From assembly GCF_013019105.1 (NCBI RefSeq), contig NZ_BLTE01000002.1:124001-188000 (forward strand): a stretch of DNA of 64,000 nucleotides. The letters are read 5' to 3'. Shown here in pieces: positions 37,279 to 45,560 of this stretch. Numbering within the stretch: position 1 is the stretch's first letter; every line of letters starts with the position of its first letter. Origin of the DNA: Fundidesulfovibrio magnetotacticus (lineage in GTDB: Bacteria > Desulfobacterota > Desulfovibrionia > Desulfovibrionales > Desulfovibrionaceae). The notes under the pieces are model-generated. The model ran no database searches. It was not told the DNA's origin and saw nothing but the letters and a program-made list of their open reading frames with translations. A program made the translations under genes and the position numbers.

Positions 37279-38241
37279 ATGAGCCCTCTCGAAGTCCCTT
37301 CCAATGCCCGGCAAGGTCGCGTCCTGTTCGTGGACGACGACCAGGCCATCCTGGATTCCTTCCGTGCCGCCTTCTCCAGGCGCTACATTCTGGGCCTCGC
37401 GGGGAACGCCCAGGAAGGCCTGGCGCTCCTGGCCTCGGGCAGGCGTTTCGACGTGCTGGTCACGGACGTGCGGATGCCCGGCATGTCCGGCCTGGACTTC
37501 CTGGCCAGGGCGCGGGAACTGGCCCCCTGGTCCGTGCGCATCGTCCTCACGGGCCACGCCGACGTGGAAACCGCCGCCCGCGCGGTCAACCAGGGCCACG
37601 TGTACAAGTTTCTGACCAAGCCGTGCCCCCGGCCGGAGCTGGCCATCGCCCTGGAGGAAGCCCTGAGGCACGGGCGAGGGCAGAGCAGGCTGGACGAGCA
37701 GGCCCTGAAGGGGTTTCTCTCCGCGCTGCACTTCCGCAACCTGGAAACCAGCGACCACGTGGAGCGCGTGGGCAGCCTGAGCCGGAAGATCGCCCTGGCC
37801 ATGGCCTGGAACGAGGAGGACGCGGACCTGCTCCGCATGGCCGCGACCCTGCACGACATCGGCAAGATCGGCATCCCCGACGCCGTGCTGCTCAAGCCGG
37901 GGCGGCTCTCTGCGGAGGAGTTCGGCATCATGAAGCATCACCCCGGCATCGGCCGCGAGATGCTCAAGGAGGCGGACTCCCCCCTGCTCAGGATGGCCCG
38001 GGACGTGGCCGCCCACCACCACGAGCGCCCGGACGGCGCGGGCTACCCCGAAGGCCTGCGCGGGAAGGACATCCCGGTCGGCGCGCGCATCGTGGCCGTG
38101 GCCGACGTGTACGACGCCCTGATCAGCGACAGGGTCTACCGCCCGCGCTTCCCGCGCCGGGAAGCCCTGGAGATCATCTCGGGAGGCGGCGGGACGGCCT
38201 TCGACCCGGACGTGGTGGCGGCGTTCCAGCGGATCGTCTGA
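37279..38241 (+). CDS. Response regulator with HD-GYP c-di-GMP phosphodiesterase output
   Basis: 320 aa from the ATG at 37279, chosen because the receiver domain begins just after it. The receiver (about 12-130) has the acidic cluster DDD at 19-21, phospho-acceptor Asp63 in VTDVRMPG and the lysine in FLTKP. The HD-GYP domain (about 150-320) shows LHDIGKIGIPD, HHERPDGAGYP and DVYDAL, i.e. the metal-binding HD and the GYP signature complete. It is an RpfG-type enzyme, expected to cleave c-di-GMP when phosphorylated by a sensor kinase. No kinase is adjacent; the orphan PAS histidine kinase at 40829 is the nearest candidate partner (inference). Confidence 0.93.
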   Translation: MSPLEVPSNARQGRVLFVDDDQAILDSFRAAFSRRYILGLAGNAQEGLALLASGRRFDVLVTDVRMPGMSGLDFLARARELAPWSVRIVLTGHADVETAARAVNQGHVYKFLTKPCPRPELAIALEEALRHGRGQSRLDEQALKGFLSALHFRNLETSDHVERVGSLSRKIALAMAWNEEDADLLRMAATLHDIGKIGIPDAVLLKPGRLSAEEFGIMKHHPGIGREMLKEADSPLLRMARDVAAHHHERPDGAGYPEGLRGKDIPVGARIVAVADVYDALISDRVYRPRFPRREALEIISGGGGTAFDPDVVAAFQRIV

Positions 38242-38426
38242 GCGGTTCGCGCGTCGGACCGGGACGCCGGAGCGCCTCTCCCCCTCCATTCCCCTCGCGC
38301 CGCGAAGCAGCGGGCCTCGGTCCGCCACCCGGCGGGGGTGTTGGCGAATCCCCCCGGACGTGCGACAGTCGAGGAAAGGCGTCCCGCGAGGGCGGGCGTC
38401 TTCGCGCCGGAACAGGGAGGCAACGC

Positions 38427-40547
38427 ATGGACTCCGCTCGCATCGTGCGCACGTCGTGCCGGGGCTGCCACGGGGTGTGCCAAGTGCTCGTGCACCTGGA
38501 CGCCCAGGGCCGCGTGCTCCGCATCGCCGGGGACCCGGAGAGCCCCACCAGCCGGGGCTTCATCTGCCCCAAGGGCGCGCACGCGGCCCGGACCCTCCAC
38601 CACCCCGAGCGCCTCGCCACGCCCCTGCGGCGCGTGGGCGCGCGCGGCGAGGGGCGCTTCGAGCCCGTCTCCTGGGACGAGGCCCTGGAGATCATGGCCG
38701 AAACCTTCGACCGGGTGCGCCGCGAGTCCGGCCCCGAGTTCCTGGCCCTGCACCAGGGCACGGGCAGGCCCTACACCGAGTTCACCGGGCGCTTCATACA
38801 TGCCCTGGGCTCGTCCAACTTCGTCTCCCCCGGCCACAACTGCTTCCTGCCCCGCAACATCGCCTCGGCCCTGACCGTGGGCTGGCTGCCCATCGCGGAC
38901 ATCTACGGACGGGGCGGCGCGACGCCCGGCAGCTTCCTGGTGTTCGGCTGCAACTCCATGGAGACCGGCGCGGCCGACGGAATGTGCGGGGCAATGATCG
39001 CCAAGGCCCTGCGCAAGGCCCGGTCCGTCGTCGTCGCGGACCCGCGGACCACGCCCACGGCCCGCGAGGCCGACATCCACCTGCGCCTGCGCCCGGGAAC
39101 CGAATGCGCCCTGGCCCTGGCCCTGCTCCACGTGATCGTGGGGGAGAACCTCCACGACAAGGCCTTCGTGGAGGCCCATTGCAACGGCTTCCCCGAGCTG
39201 CGCGAGCACCTCATCCCCCTGAGCCCCCAATGGGCCGAGCCCATCACCCGGGTCCCCGCGGAGGCCATCCGCCGGGCCGCGCGGGCCCTGGCCGCGGACG
39301 GGCCGTGCGCCGTGCTCTGGGGCAACGGCATCGACACCAGCGTCAACGCCTTCCAGACCGCCCGGGCGCTGCTCTCGCTCATGGCCGTGACCGGGAGCCT
39401 GGACGTGCCCGGCGGCATGGTGCGCTGGGTCGCGCCCGCCGGGGTGCGCTGCAAGTCCCCGCAGGAGGACAAGGCCCAGCTGGGCATGCAGTTTCTCACG
39501 CCGGAACAGAAGGCCCGCATGATCGGGGCCGGGCGTTTTCCCTTCGGTCCGGGCTGCCACCAGCCCACCTTCTGGGAGGCCTGCCTGACCGGGCGGCCCT
39601 ACCGTCCGCGCGCCCTCTGGCTGGTGGGCACGAACCCCCTGCTCACGGCCACGCGCGGCGACGTGATCGAGAAAGCCCTGCGCGAACACATCGAGTTCAC
39701 CGTGGCCTCGGACCTCTTCCTGACCCCCACGGCCGCCCTCTGCGACCTGGTGCTCCCGGCCGCCCACTGGCTGGAGCAGGACGACGTGGTGTATTTCCAC
39801 AAGATCTGGTGCGTGCTGGCCCGGCGCAAGACGGCCCAGGTCGGCCAGGCGCGCGACGACCGCGCCGTGATGCTCCACCTGGCCCGCCGCCTGGGGCTCC
39901 ACGAGGCCTTCCCCTGGGCCGACTGGGAGGCCTACCTCGCCTGGCTGCTGGAGCCCTCGGGCATGAGCTTCGAGGAGTTCGCGGACAAGGGCGTCCTCCT
40001 GGGCGAGATGCGCTACCGCAAGCACGAGACCGAGGGCTTTCCGGCCCCGGGCGGCAAGGTGGACCTGGCCAGCCGCGTCCTGGCCGGGGCCGGTCGCCCG
40101 GCCCTGCCCGCCTACGTGGAGCCGCCCCTGTCGCCCGTTTCCCGGCCGGACCTCGCGCGGGACTATCCCCTCATCCTCATGACCGGCTGCAAGGTCCAGC
40201 CCTTCTTCCACTCCGAGGGCAGGCAGATCGAGCCCCTGCGCCGCCTGCGGCCCGAGCCGCTGGTGGCCGTCCACCCCGAGGCCGCCGCGCGTAGCGGCCT
40301 CTCCGGCGGGGACGCGGCCTTCGTGGTCACGCCCCACGGCCGGGCGCGCTTCGTGGTGGCCCTGGACGAAGGGCTCGCCCCCGACGTGGTCAGCGCCGAC
40401 CACGGCTGGTGGTTCCCGGAGCGCGGCCCCCTGGACCCGGGCTGGAAGGAGAACAACGCCAACATGCTCTTCGGCCACGAACACTTCGACCCGGACTGCG
40501 GGGCCGAACCCCTCAAGTGCGGCCTGTGCAGGCTGGAGCGGGCCTGA
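38427..40547 (+). CDS. Orphan molybdopterin oxidoreductase (DMSO reductase family)
   Basis: 706 aa from the ATG at 38427 (GGGAGG site). The N-terminal [4Fe-4S] motif is CRGCHGVC plus FICPKG. Further segments SWDEALEIMAE, PRTTPTAREADIHLRLRPGT and the C-terminal VHPEAAARSGLSGGD are typical of the bis-MGD enzyme family. GHNC (about residue 145) may supply a cysteine metal ligand. No Tat signal is seen, so it is likely cytoplasmic, and no iron-sulfur or membrane partner gene lies alongside. Several stretches (EPSGMSFEEF) recall acetylene hydratase-type proteins. The aspartate that acetylene hydratase has in its first cluster motif is a histidine here, so that activity is not supported. The substrate is unknown. 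Confidence 0.85.
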   Translation: MDSARIVRTSCRGCHGVCQVLVHLDAQGRVLRIAGDPESPTSRGFICPKGAHAARTLHHPERLATPLRRVGARGEGRFEPVSWDEALEIMAETFDRVRRESGPEFLALHQGTGRPYTEFTGRFIHALGSSNFVSPGHNCFLPRNIASALTVGWLPIADIYGRGGATPGSFLVFGCNSMETGAADGMCGAMIAKALRKARSVVVADPRTTPTAREADIHLRLRPGTECALALALLHVIVGENLHDKAFVEAHCNGFPELREHLIPLSPQWAEPITRVPAEAIRRAARALAADGPCAVLWGNGIDTSVNAFQTARALLSLMAVTGSLDVPGGMVRWVAPAGVRCKSPQEDKAQLGMQFLTPEQKARMIGAGRFPFGPGCHQPTFWEACLTGRPYRPRALWLVGTNPLLTATRGDVIEKALREHIEFTVASDLFLTPTAALCDLVLPAAHWLEQDDVVYFHKIWCVLARRKTAQVGQARDDRAVMLHLARRLGLHEAFPWADWEAYLAWLLEPSGMSFEEFADKGVLLGEMRYRKHETEGFPAPGGKVDLASRVLAGAGRPALPAYVEPPLSPVSRPDLARDYPLILMTGCKVQPFFHSEGRQIEPLRRLRPEPLVAVHPEAAARSGLSGGDAAFVVTPHGRARFVVALDEGLAPDVVSADHGWWFPERGPLDPGWKENNANMLFGHEHFDPDCGAEPLKCGLCRLERA

Positions 40548-40621
40548 GCCACGCCCCGCGCGCCACCACCGGGCGCGGCCCAGGCGCGTGCAAGGAATCC
40601 TCGCGCGATGTCTTGGTTCGT

Positions 40622-40650
40622 CTTGTCATATCGCCTGAAACTATGACAAG
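40622..40650. promoter_or_regulatory. Perfect 9-bp inverted repeat upstream of the PAS kinase
   Basis: CTTGTCATA (40622-40630) and TATGACAAG (40642-40650) are exact inverted copies separated by 11 bases, in an otherwise GC-rich 280-base gap. The AT-containing arms and the spacing resemble a regulator binding site more than a terminator. It lies about 180 bases before the kinase ATG. Confidence 0.4.
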
Positions 40651-40828
40651 AATGTTCCACCTCCCCCTGGCATCCTCACCGGCCCGGACGGAGGCGACAC
40701 CGGTCCGGGGCCTGTCCCGGCCGCGACGCCCTGCGCGGACGAACCGCGAGAACCTCCAAACGCCGTCCTCCGGAGCCTCGCCCCGCCGCCGCGCGCGGCC
40801 AGGCGGCCGCCCCGCCAGGGAGGACGGC

Positions 40829-42007
40829 ATGAGCGAACAGGACAAATCGCGGGAAGAGCTCGCGGCGGAAATCGTGGCCCTGCGCAGGCGCGTCAAGGAC
40901 CTTGAGCAGGGCCTCGCGGCCCCCTCGGGCGTGGACCTCAAGCGCGCCACGGAAGGAGCGGACTTCTACCTGACCATCCTGGACGAGGCCCCGGCCCTGA
41001 TCTGGCGCGCGGGCAAGGACGCTCGGTGCGACTGGTTCAACGCCACCTGGCTGGCCTTCACCGGGCGCGAGCTGAGCCAGGAACTGGGCGACGGCTGGGC
41101 CGAGGGCGTGCACCCCGAGGATTTCGACCGCTGCCTGAAGACCTATCTCGACGCCTTCCACGCCCGCAGATTCTTCGAGATGGAATACAGGCTGCGCCGC
41201 CACGACGGCGAATACCGCTGGATCCTGGACATCGGCTGCCCCTTCAAGGACATCGACGGGCTCTTCGCGGGCTACATCGGCTACTGCTTCGACGTGACGC
41301 AGCGCAAGCGCGACGAGAAGTTCCGGCAGGAGGTCGAGCGGGTCATCCGCCACGACATCAAGTCCCCCCTGGCCGGGCTGCACGGACTCGCCCAGCTCGC
41401 CCTGGCCGACGGCATCGACGACGAGCTCCGGCCGCTGATCCCGGGCCTCTTGCGCGCCGTCCGCCACGTGATCAACCTCGTGGACTCCGGCGACAAGTTC
41501 GCCCTGCTCGAACAGGGCCTCTTCAAGCCGGAACCGGCGCGCTTCTCCATGTCCCTGCTGCTCCGGGACGTCATCGGCTCCCTGAACCCGCTCACCGCGT
41601 GCAGAAACGTCCACGTGACGCTGGATGCCCGCCCCGGCCCCCTGGAGACCGACACCCTCTTTTTCGGGGACGAAACCCTGGTCTTTGACATGGCCTCGAA
41701 CCTCGTCAAGAACGCCGTGGAAGCCACCCCCCCGGGGGGGACCGTGCGCGTGGAGGCGTGGGCCGGTCCTGGCGCGCTGCAACTCAGCGTGCACAACCCG
41801 GGCGAAGTCCCCCCCGACATGCGGGAGAGGTTCTTCGAAAAATACGCCACGTCCGGCAAGCCCGGCGGCACCGGCCTGGGCACCTACAGCGCCCGGCTCA
41901 TCGCCAGGGCCCACGGGGGGGACATCCGGTGCGACAGCTCCCAAGAGCGAGGAACCCGCGTGACCGTGACCCTGCCGCTCCCGGACGCCCGCGTCCGCGA
42001 GGCCTGA
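40829..42007 (+). CDS. PAS-domain soluble histidine kinase (orphan)
   Basis: 392 aa from the ATG at 40829 with an AGGGAGG site. A short coiled segment leads to one PAS domain (about 45-165; ends YCFDVTQRKRDEK). The H-box VIRHDIKSPL (His about 175) and a HATPase domain with NLVKNAVEA, HNPGEVPPD and GTGLGTYSARL follow. There are no membrane helices, so it senses a cytoplasmic signal. The ATPase domain closely matches the C-terminus of the membrane kinase at 9438-11663, including the NPGEVP replacement of DxGxG. No response regulator is adjacent. Confidence 0.9.
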   Translation: MSEQDKSREELAAEIVALRRRVKDLEQGLAAPSGVDLKRATEGADFYLTILDEAPALIWRAGKDARCDWFNATWLAFTGRELSQELGDGWAEGVHPEDFDRCLKTYLDAFHARRFFEMEYRLRRHDGEYRWILDIGCPFKDIDGLFAGYIGYCFDVTQRKRDEKFRQEVERVIRHDIKSPLAGLHGLAQLALADGIDDELRPLIPGLLRAVRHVINLVDSGDKFALLEQGLFKPEPARFSMSLLLRDVIGSLNPLTACRNVHVTLDARPGPLETDTLFFGDETLVFDMASNLVKNAVEATPPGGTVRVEAWAGPGALQLSVHNPGEVPPDMRERFFEKYATSGKPGGTGLGTYSARLIARAHGGDIRCDSSQERGTRVTVTLPLPDARVREA

Positions 42008-42045
42008 CCCCCCGCCCGCGCCGGACGCCATCCCAAGGAGACGCC

Positions 42046-42558
42046 ATGCCCCCCGCCATGCTCCCCGCCGCCGAGTCCCGAAACTCCAAGCCCGCGCCGT
42101 TGCGCGCCCTCGCGGCGGCCCTCCTCCTGGCGGCCTTCCTGCGCGTGCCGTCTGCCTTCCCGGCGGCGGCCCGGAGCGTGGAGGCCCTGCCCGAAAGCGA
42201 CGGCTACGCCCTGCTCGCCTCGGTCCAGGCCATGCACCGCGCGCAGTGCCCTTCCGACGGCCCCTCGGTGATCGTCTTCGAGACGGGCGGCGGCGACCCG
42301 GCCATGAACGGGGCCTTCCTCTACCTGCGCCTGGACCTCGCGGAGCGCTCCTTCGTCTGGAAGACCGGGCTCAACGTGCGCCGCGTGCTCGGGCTCTCCT
42401 GCGGGCCGGGCGACAGCGTGCTCATCCTGGCGGAGGAGGACGCCATGGACGCCCGCCAGAACATCGTCACGCGCCAGACAGCCTGGCGCGTGCGTTTCGC
42501 CCTGGAGCGCGGGAACCTGCGCCCCGTGGTCGCCGTGGAGCCCGCGCCCAAGCCCTGA
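42046..42558 (+). CDS. Secreted protein of unknown function
   Basis: 170 aa. A long N-region is followed by a hydrophobic signal (LRALAAALLLAAFLRVP, then SAFPAAA), suggesting export by Sec; cleavage is near residue 40. The mature part has two cysteines (AQCPSDGPS and GLSCGPGD) and a mainly beta-strand pattern. I do not recognise it. It starts 38 bases after the kinase stop with an AAGGAG site, so it is probably in the same operon and may be a periplasmic accessory. Confidence 0.65.
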   Translation: MPPAMLPAAESRNSKPAPLRALAAALLLAAFLRVPSAFPAAARSVEALPESDGYALLASVQAMHRAQCPSDGPSVIVFETGGGDPAMNGAFLYLRLDLAERSFVWKTGLNVRRVLGLSCGPGDSVLILAEEDAMDARQNIVTRQTAWRVRFALERGNLRPVVAVEPAPKP

Positions 42559-42655
42559 ATTCGCCCGGAGCGCCTTGACGCCCGTCCCGGCAGGGCGCAC
42601 ACAGGGAGGCCCGTACCGGGAAACCCGCGCGCGCACTCCACGTCAAGGACCGCCC

Positions 42656-43489
42656 ATGTTCCAGGACATCGACCCCCACCGCATCGCCTACACGCCCGAG
42701 CACGCCGCCCCGCGCGGCCACGACCGCATGGTTTTCCTGAAGAAGCAGCGCATCCTGCTGGCCGACCACGGCGGCGCGCCCGCTCTGCCCGTCGCCGGGG
42801 ACCTGTTCCCCGAGCCCGGCGACGCGGCGCGCTCCAGCATCTATCTGTTCTCCCTGGGCGACACGGCCTTCCGCTACGCGCCCGGGGCGCGCGAGGAAGG
42901 CCCGGGCCTGGCCTACGCCCCCTGCCGGAGCGTGCGCGGCCTGGCCCCCGGGCACATGGCCTTCGCCGCCGCCACGGCCTGCCACCTGGCCTCCTGGTAC
43001 GCCCACAACCGCCACTGCGGACTCTGCGCCGCGCCCATGCTGCCCAAGGAGGACGAGCGCGCCCTGCGCTGCCCGGCGTGCGGTATGGTGAAGTATCCGA
43101 GAATCTCGCCGGTGGTGATGGTGGGGGTGCGCCACGGCGACGCGCTCCTGCTGGTGCGCAACGCCACGGGGGAATACAAGGGGCAGGGGCTGGTGGCCGG
43201 GTTCGTGGAGGCGGGGGAGACCCTGGAGCAGGCCCTTGCCCGCGAGGTGCTGGAGGAGACGGGGCTGCGCGTGGCCAATCCCCGCTACTACAAGAGCCAG
43301 CCCTGGGCCTTCTCCCAGTCGCTGCTCATGGGCTTCTTCGCGGACCTGGCGGGCGACCCGGCCGTGGACCTGGGCTCCGGCGAGCTGTCCGAGGCCCTCT
43401 GGACGCCGCGCGCGGAGATTCCCGGCGACGAGCCGCGCTTCAGCCTCACCTGGGACATGATCCAGGCCTTCCGCAACGGCGAGGTCTGA
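42656..43489 (+). CDS. nudC: NADH/NAD+ diphosphatase NudC (Nudix hydrolase)
   Basis: 277 aa. A zinc ribbon is visible in CGLCAAPMLPKEDERALRCPAC (four cysteines). The Nudix box GFVEAGETLEQALAREVLEETG matches the G-x5-E-x7-REUxEExGU pattern. SQPWAFSQSLLMGF fits the NudC signature SQPWPFPxS. The enzyme hydrolyses NAD(H) to NMN(H) and AMP, and in bacteria can remove NAD caps from RNA 5' ends. The start at 42656 is the ATG directly before the family-typical N-terminus; an upstream GGGAGG lies farther away. It is convergent with purT. Confidence 0.94.
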   Translation: MFQDIDPHRIAYTPEHAAPRGHDRMVFLKKQRILLADHGGAPALPVAGDLFPEPGDAARSSIYLFSLGDTAFRYAPGAREEGPGLAYAPCRSVRGLAPGHMAFAAATACHLASWYAHNRHCGLCAAPMLPKEDERALRCPACGMVKYPRISPVVMVGVRHGDALLLVRNATGEYKGQGLVAGFVEAGETLEQALAREVLEETGLRVANPRYYKSQPWAFSQSLLMGFFADLAGDPAVDLGSGELSEALWTPRAEIPGDEPRFSLTWDMIQAFRNGEV

Positions 43490-43534
43490 GGCGCGCTTCC
43501 CGCCGCGCGGGGCAGGCCCGGCCACAAGGCGCGC

Positions 43535-43558
43535 GGACGGCCGGACCCGGCCGCGTCC
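43535..43558. terminator. Hairpin between convergent nudC and purT
   Basis: A GC-rich stem (43535-43544 with 43547-43558, small bulge) lies between the two stops. There is no T tract. Confidence 0.35.
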
Positions 43559-43639
43559 CGCACGCCGCCCGCGCACGGCGCGCAGGCGGCGGGAACCGGC
43601 GATGCCCTTTGTTCCGCTAGCAACCTGTTGAACAGACCG

Positions 43640-44821
43640 CTAGAGCTTCACCGTCACCAGGGAGGCGACGCGCACGGCCTTCTCCTTGGCCTCCTCCACG
43701 CCCTGGCCCAGGGCCAGGGCCACGCCCATGCGGCGCAGGCCCTTCACCTCAGGCTTGCCGAAGAGGCGTAGGGAAGTGTCCGGCTCTTCCAGCGCCCGGG
43801 GGTCGATCTCGAAGGAGGGCGCGGCCGAGTCGCCCTCGGCCAGGATCACCCGGGAGGCCGCCGGGCCGTAGAGGCGCACGCCCGGCACGCTCAGGCCCAG
43901 GATGGCCCGCACGTGCAAGGCGAATTCCGAAAGGTCCTGGGAGATGAGCGTGACCATGCCCGTGTCGTGCGGCCTGGGCGACACCTCGGAGAAGAGCACG
44001 CGCTCGCCCTTCACGAAGAGCTCCACCCCGAAGAGTCCGCGCCCGCCGAGAGCCGCCGTGACGGCCTCCGCCATACGCCGGGCCTCGGCCAGGGCCTTGG
44101 GGCTCATGGGGTGCGGCTGCCAGGATTCGCGGTAGTCGCCCTTCTCCTGGCGGTGGCCGATGGGCTCGCAGAAGCTCGTGCCCCCGGCGTGGCGCACGGT
44201 GAGCAGGGTGATCTCGTAGTCGAAGTCCACGAAGCCTTCCACGATCACGCGCCCGGCCCCGGCGCGCCCGGCGGTCTGGGCGTAGTCCCAGCTTGCCTGG
44301 GCCTGGGCCTCGTCGCGGGCCACGCTCTGGCCCTTGCCCGAGGAGGACATCACGGGTTTGACCACGCAGGGGAAGCCGATCTCCCCGCAGGCGGCCAGGA
44401 ACTCCTCGCGCGTGTCCGCGAAGCGGTAGGGCGAGGTGGCCAGGCCCAGTTCCTCGGCGGCCAGGCGGCGGATGCCCTCGCGGTCCATGGTCAGGCGGGC
44501 GGCCCGGGCCGTGGGCGTCACCTGGTAGCCTTCGGCTTCCAGTTTCAGGAGTTCCTCGGTGGCGATGGCCTCGATCTCGGGCACGATGTGGTGCGGTCGC
44601 TCGGCCTCGATGATGCGGCGCAGGGCCTGCGCGTCGAGCATGCTCACCACGTGGGAGCGGTGGGCCACCTGCATGGCGGGCGCGTCGGGGTAGCGGTCCA
44701 CGGCGATGACCTCCACGCCCAGGCGCTGGGCCTCGATGGCCACTTCCTTGCCGAGTTCGCCCGCGCCCAGCAGCAGAAGTCTGGTGGCGGAAGGGGTGAG
44801 CGGGGTGCCGATGCGCGTCAT
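43640..44821 (-). CDS. purT: Formate-dependent phosphoribosylglycinamide formyltransferase PurT
   Basis: 393 aa from the ATG at 44821, after a clear AGGAGG site. The N-terminal segment [22 protein letters not shown] is typical of PurT. The ATP-grasp core carries [18 protein letters not shown] and [23 protein letters not shown] and [12 protein letters not shown] complete the signature. It makes formyl-GAR from GAR, formate and ATP in purine synthesis, independent of folate, which suits a formate-handling anaerobe. It is monocistronic and convergent with nudC. Confidence 0.96.
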   Translation of the reverse strand: MTRIGTPLTPSATRLLLLGAGELGKEVAIEAQRLGVEVIAVDRYPDAPAMQVAHRSHVVSMLDAQALRRIIEAERPHHIVPEIEAIATEELLKLEAEGYQVTPTARAARLTMDREGIRRLAAEELGLATSPYRFADTREEFLAACGEIGFPCVVKPVMSSSGKGQSVARDEAQAQASWDYAQTAGRAGAGRVIVEGFVDFDYEITLLTVRHAGGTSFCEPIGHRQEKGDYRESWQPHPMSPKALAEARRMAEAVTAALGGRGLFGVELFVKGERVLFSEVSPRPHDTGMVTLISQDLSEFALHVRAILGLSVPGVRLYGPAASRVILAEGDSAAPSFEIDPRALEEPDTSLRLFGKPEVKGLRRMGVALALGQGVEEAKEKAVRVASLVTVKL

Positions 44822-44914
44822 GAAGGCCTCCTGGCGGTGTGTTGATGGACGAGCGACCCTACACCCAAGCGCCCCGGAGGACAATTTCCCGCCTGTCGCC
44901 CGGACAGGGCCGCT

Positions 44915-45289
44915 TCAGGAGCAGGTGACGTCGCGCCCGATGGTCACCACGTAGAGCCTGCCTCCGACCGCGACCACCGTGCCCGTGAGCAGGCATTGGC
45001 GCACGCTCCCGTCCCGGTGCACCAGCCCCGCGGGGAAGTGGGAGACGCAGCGGCACTTGCCGAGCCGGTCGAGGTAGTCCGCGCGTTGCACGTGGTCGGC
45101 CCAGAGGTCCAGCGCTCCCCAGCATTTTCCGAGAAGCTCCTCGGCGGCGTAGCCGGAGGCCTTGCAGAAGGCCTCGTTGACCTTCACGAACTCCCCGAAC
45201 GTGGTGGTGATGCTCACGCCGTCGGGCAGGTAGGCGAAACGATGGAGGCGGTAATAGGCATCGATGTCCGCCGGTCCGGAATGGTCCAT
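44915..45289 (-). CDS. Stand-alone PAS domain protein
   Basis: 124 aa from the ATG at 45289. It consists of little more than one PAS domain: DGVSITTTFGEFVKVNEAFCKASGYAAEELLGK is the core, followed by the VHRDGSVRQCLLTG strand and a final VTIGRDV. Free PAS proteins can act as adaptors or partners of kinases, or be remnants of larger sensors. Three cysteines near the fold (FCKASG, GKCRC) could hold a redox or metal signal, but this is speculative. No output domain lies next to it. A longer in-frame start exists upstream but without a ribosome-binding site. Confidence 0.75.
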   Translation of the reverse strand: MDHSGPADIDAYYRLHRFAYLPDGVSITTTFGEFVKVNEAFCKASGYAAEELLGKCWGALDLWADHVQRADYLDRLGKCRCVSHFPAGLVHRDGSVRQCLLTGTVVAVGGRLYVVTIGRDVTCS

Positions 45290-45359
45290 GGTGCTTTGCG
45301 CTCTCTTGGGAGGGATTCGCCGCGCGGCGGGAAGACCGGCCGCACCGCGCGGCGCGGGC

Positions 45360-45388
45360 AATGTAGACGAGAAAGCCCGGGCATACAA
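45360..45388 (-). promoter_or_regulatory. Possible promoter of the PAS protein
   Basis: On the - strand TTGTAT (45388-45383), a 17-bp spacer and TACATT (45365-45360), about 70 bases before the ATG. Moderate match. Confidence 0.3.
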
Positions 45389-45426
45389 CGCCGCCCTTCC
45401 GACTCGTTGGGGCGCACGGCCGGGCC

Positions 45427-45515
45427 GGACGGCCGGTTTGAGAGGCACGACCGCAGGGCCGGGCTGGCGGTTTGGCCAGGCATTGACGGGCAATCGCACA
45501 GGACGGCCGGTTTGA
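45427..45515. repeat. Short direct repeats in an intergenic gap
   Basis: GGACGGCCGGTTTGA occurs at 45427-45441 and again at 45501-45515, with a degenerate related GGCGGTTTGGCC in between. The 270-base gap also contains GC-rich stems close to the metallophosphoesterase stop. Function is not evident. Confidence 0.45.
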
Positions 45516-45560
45516 TCGGCCAGACGCCCGGGCCGCCGGGCCGGGCGGCCGGACGGCGGG

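Noticed and set aside
38427-40547. Naming the molybdoenzyme acetylene hydratase
   Set aside because: The catalytic Asp next to the cluster is replaced by His and several segments fit the wider family equally well.
43617-43643. A third CTAG-bounded repeat (two CTAG sites 23 bases apart near the purT stop)
   Set aside because: The interior has no TGTCGCG end, hairpin or similarity to the two elements.
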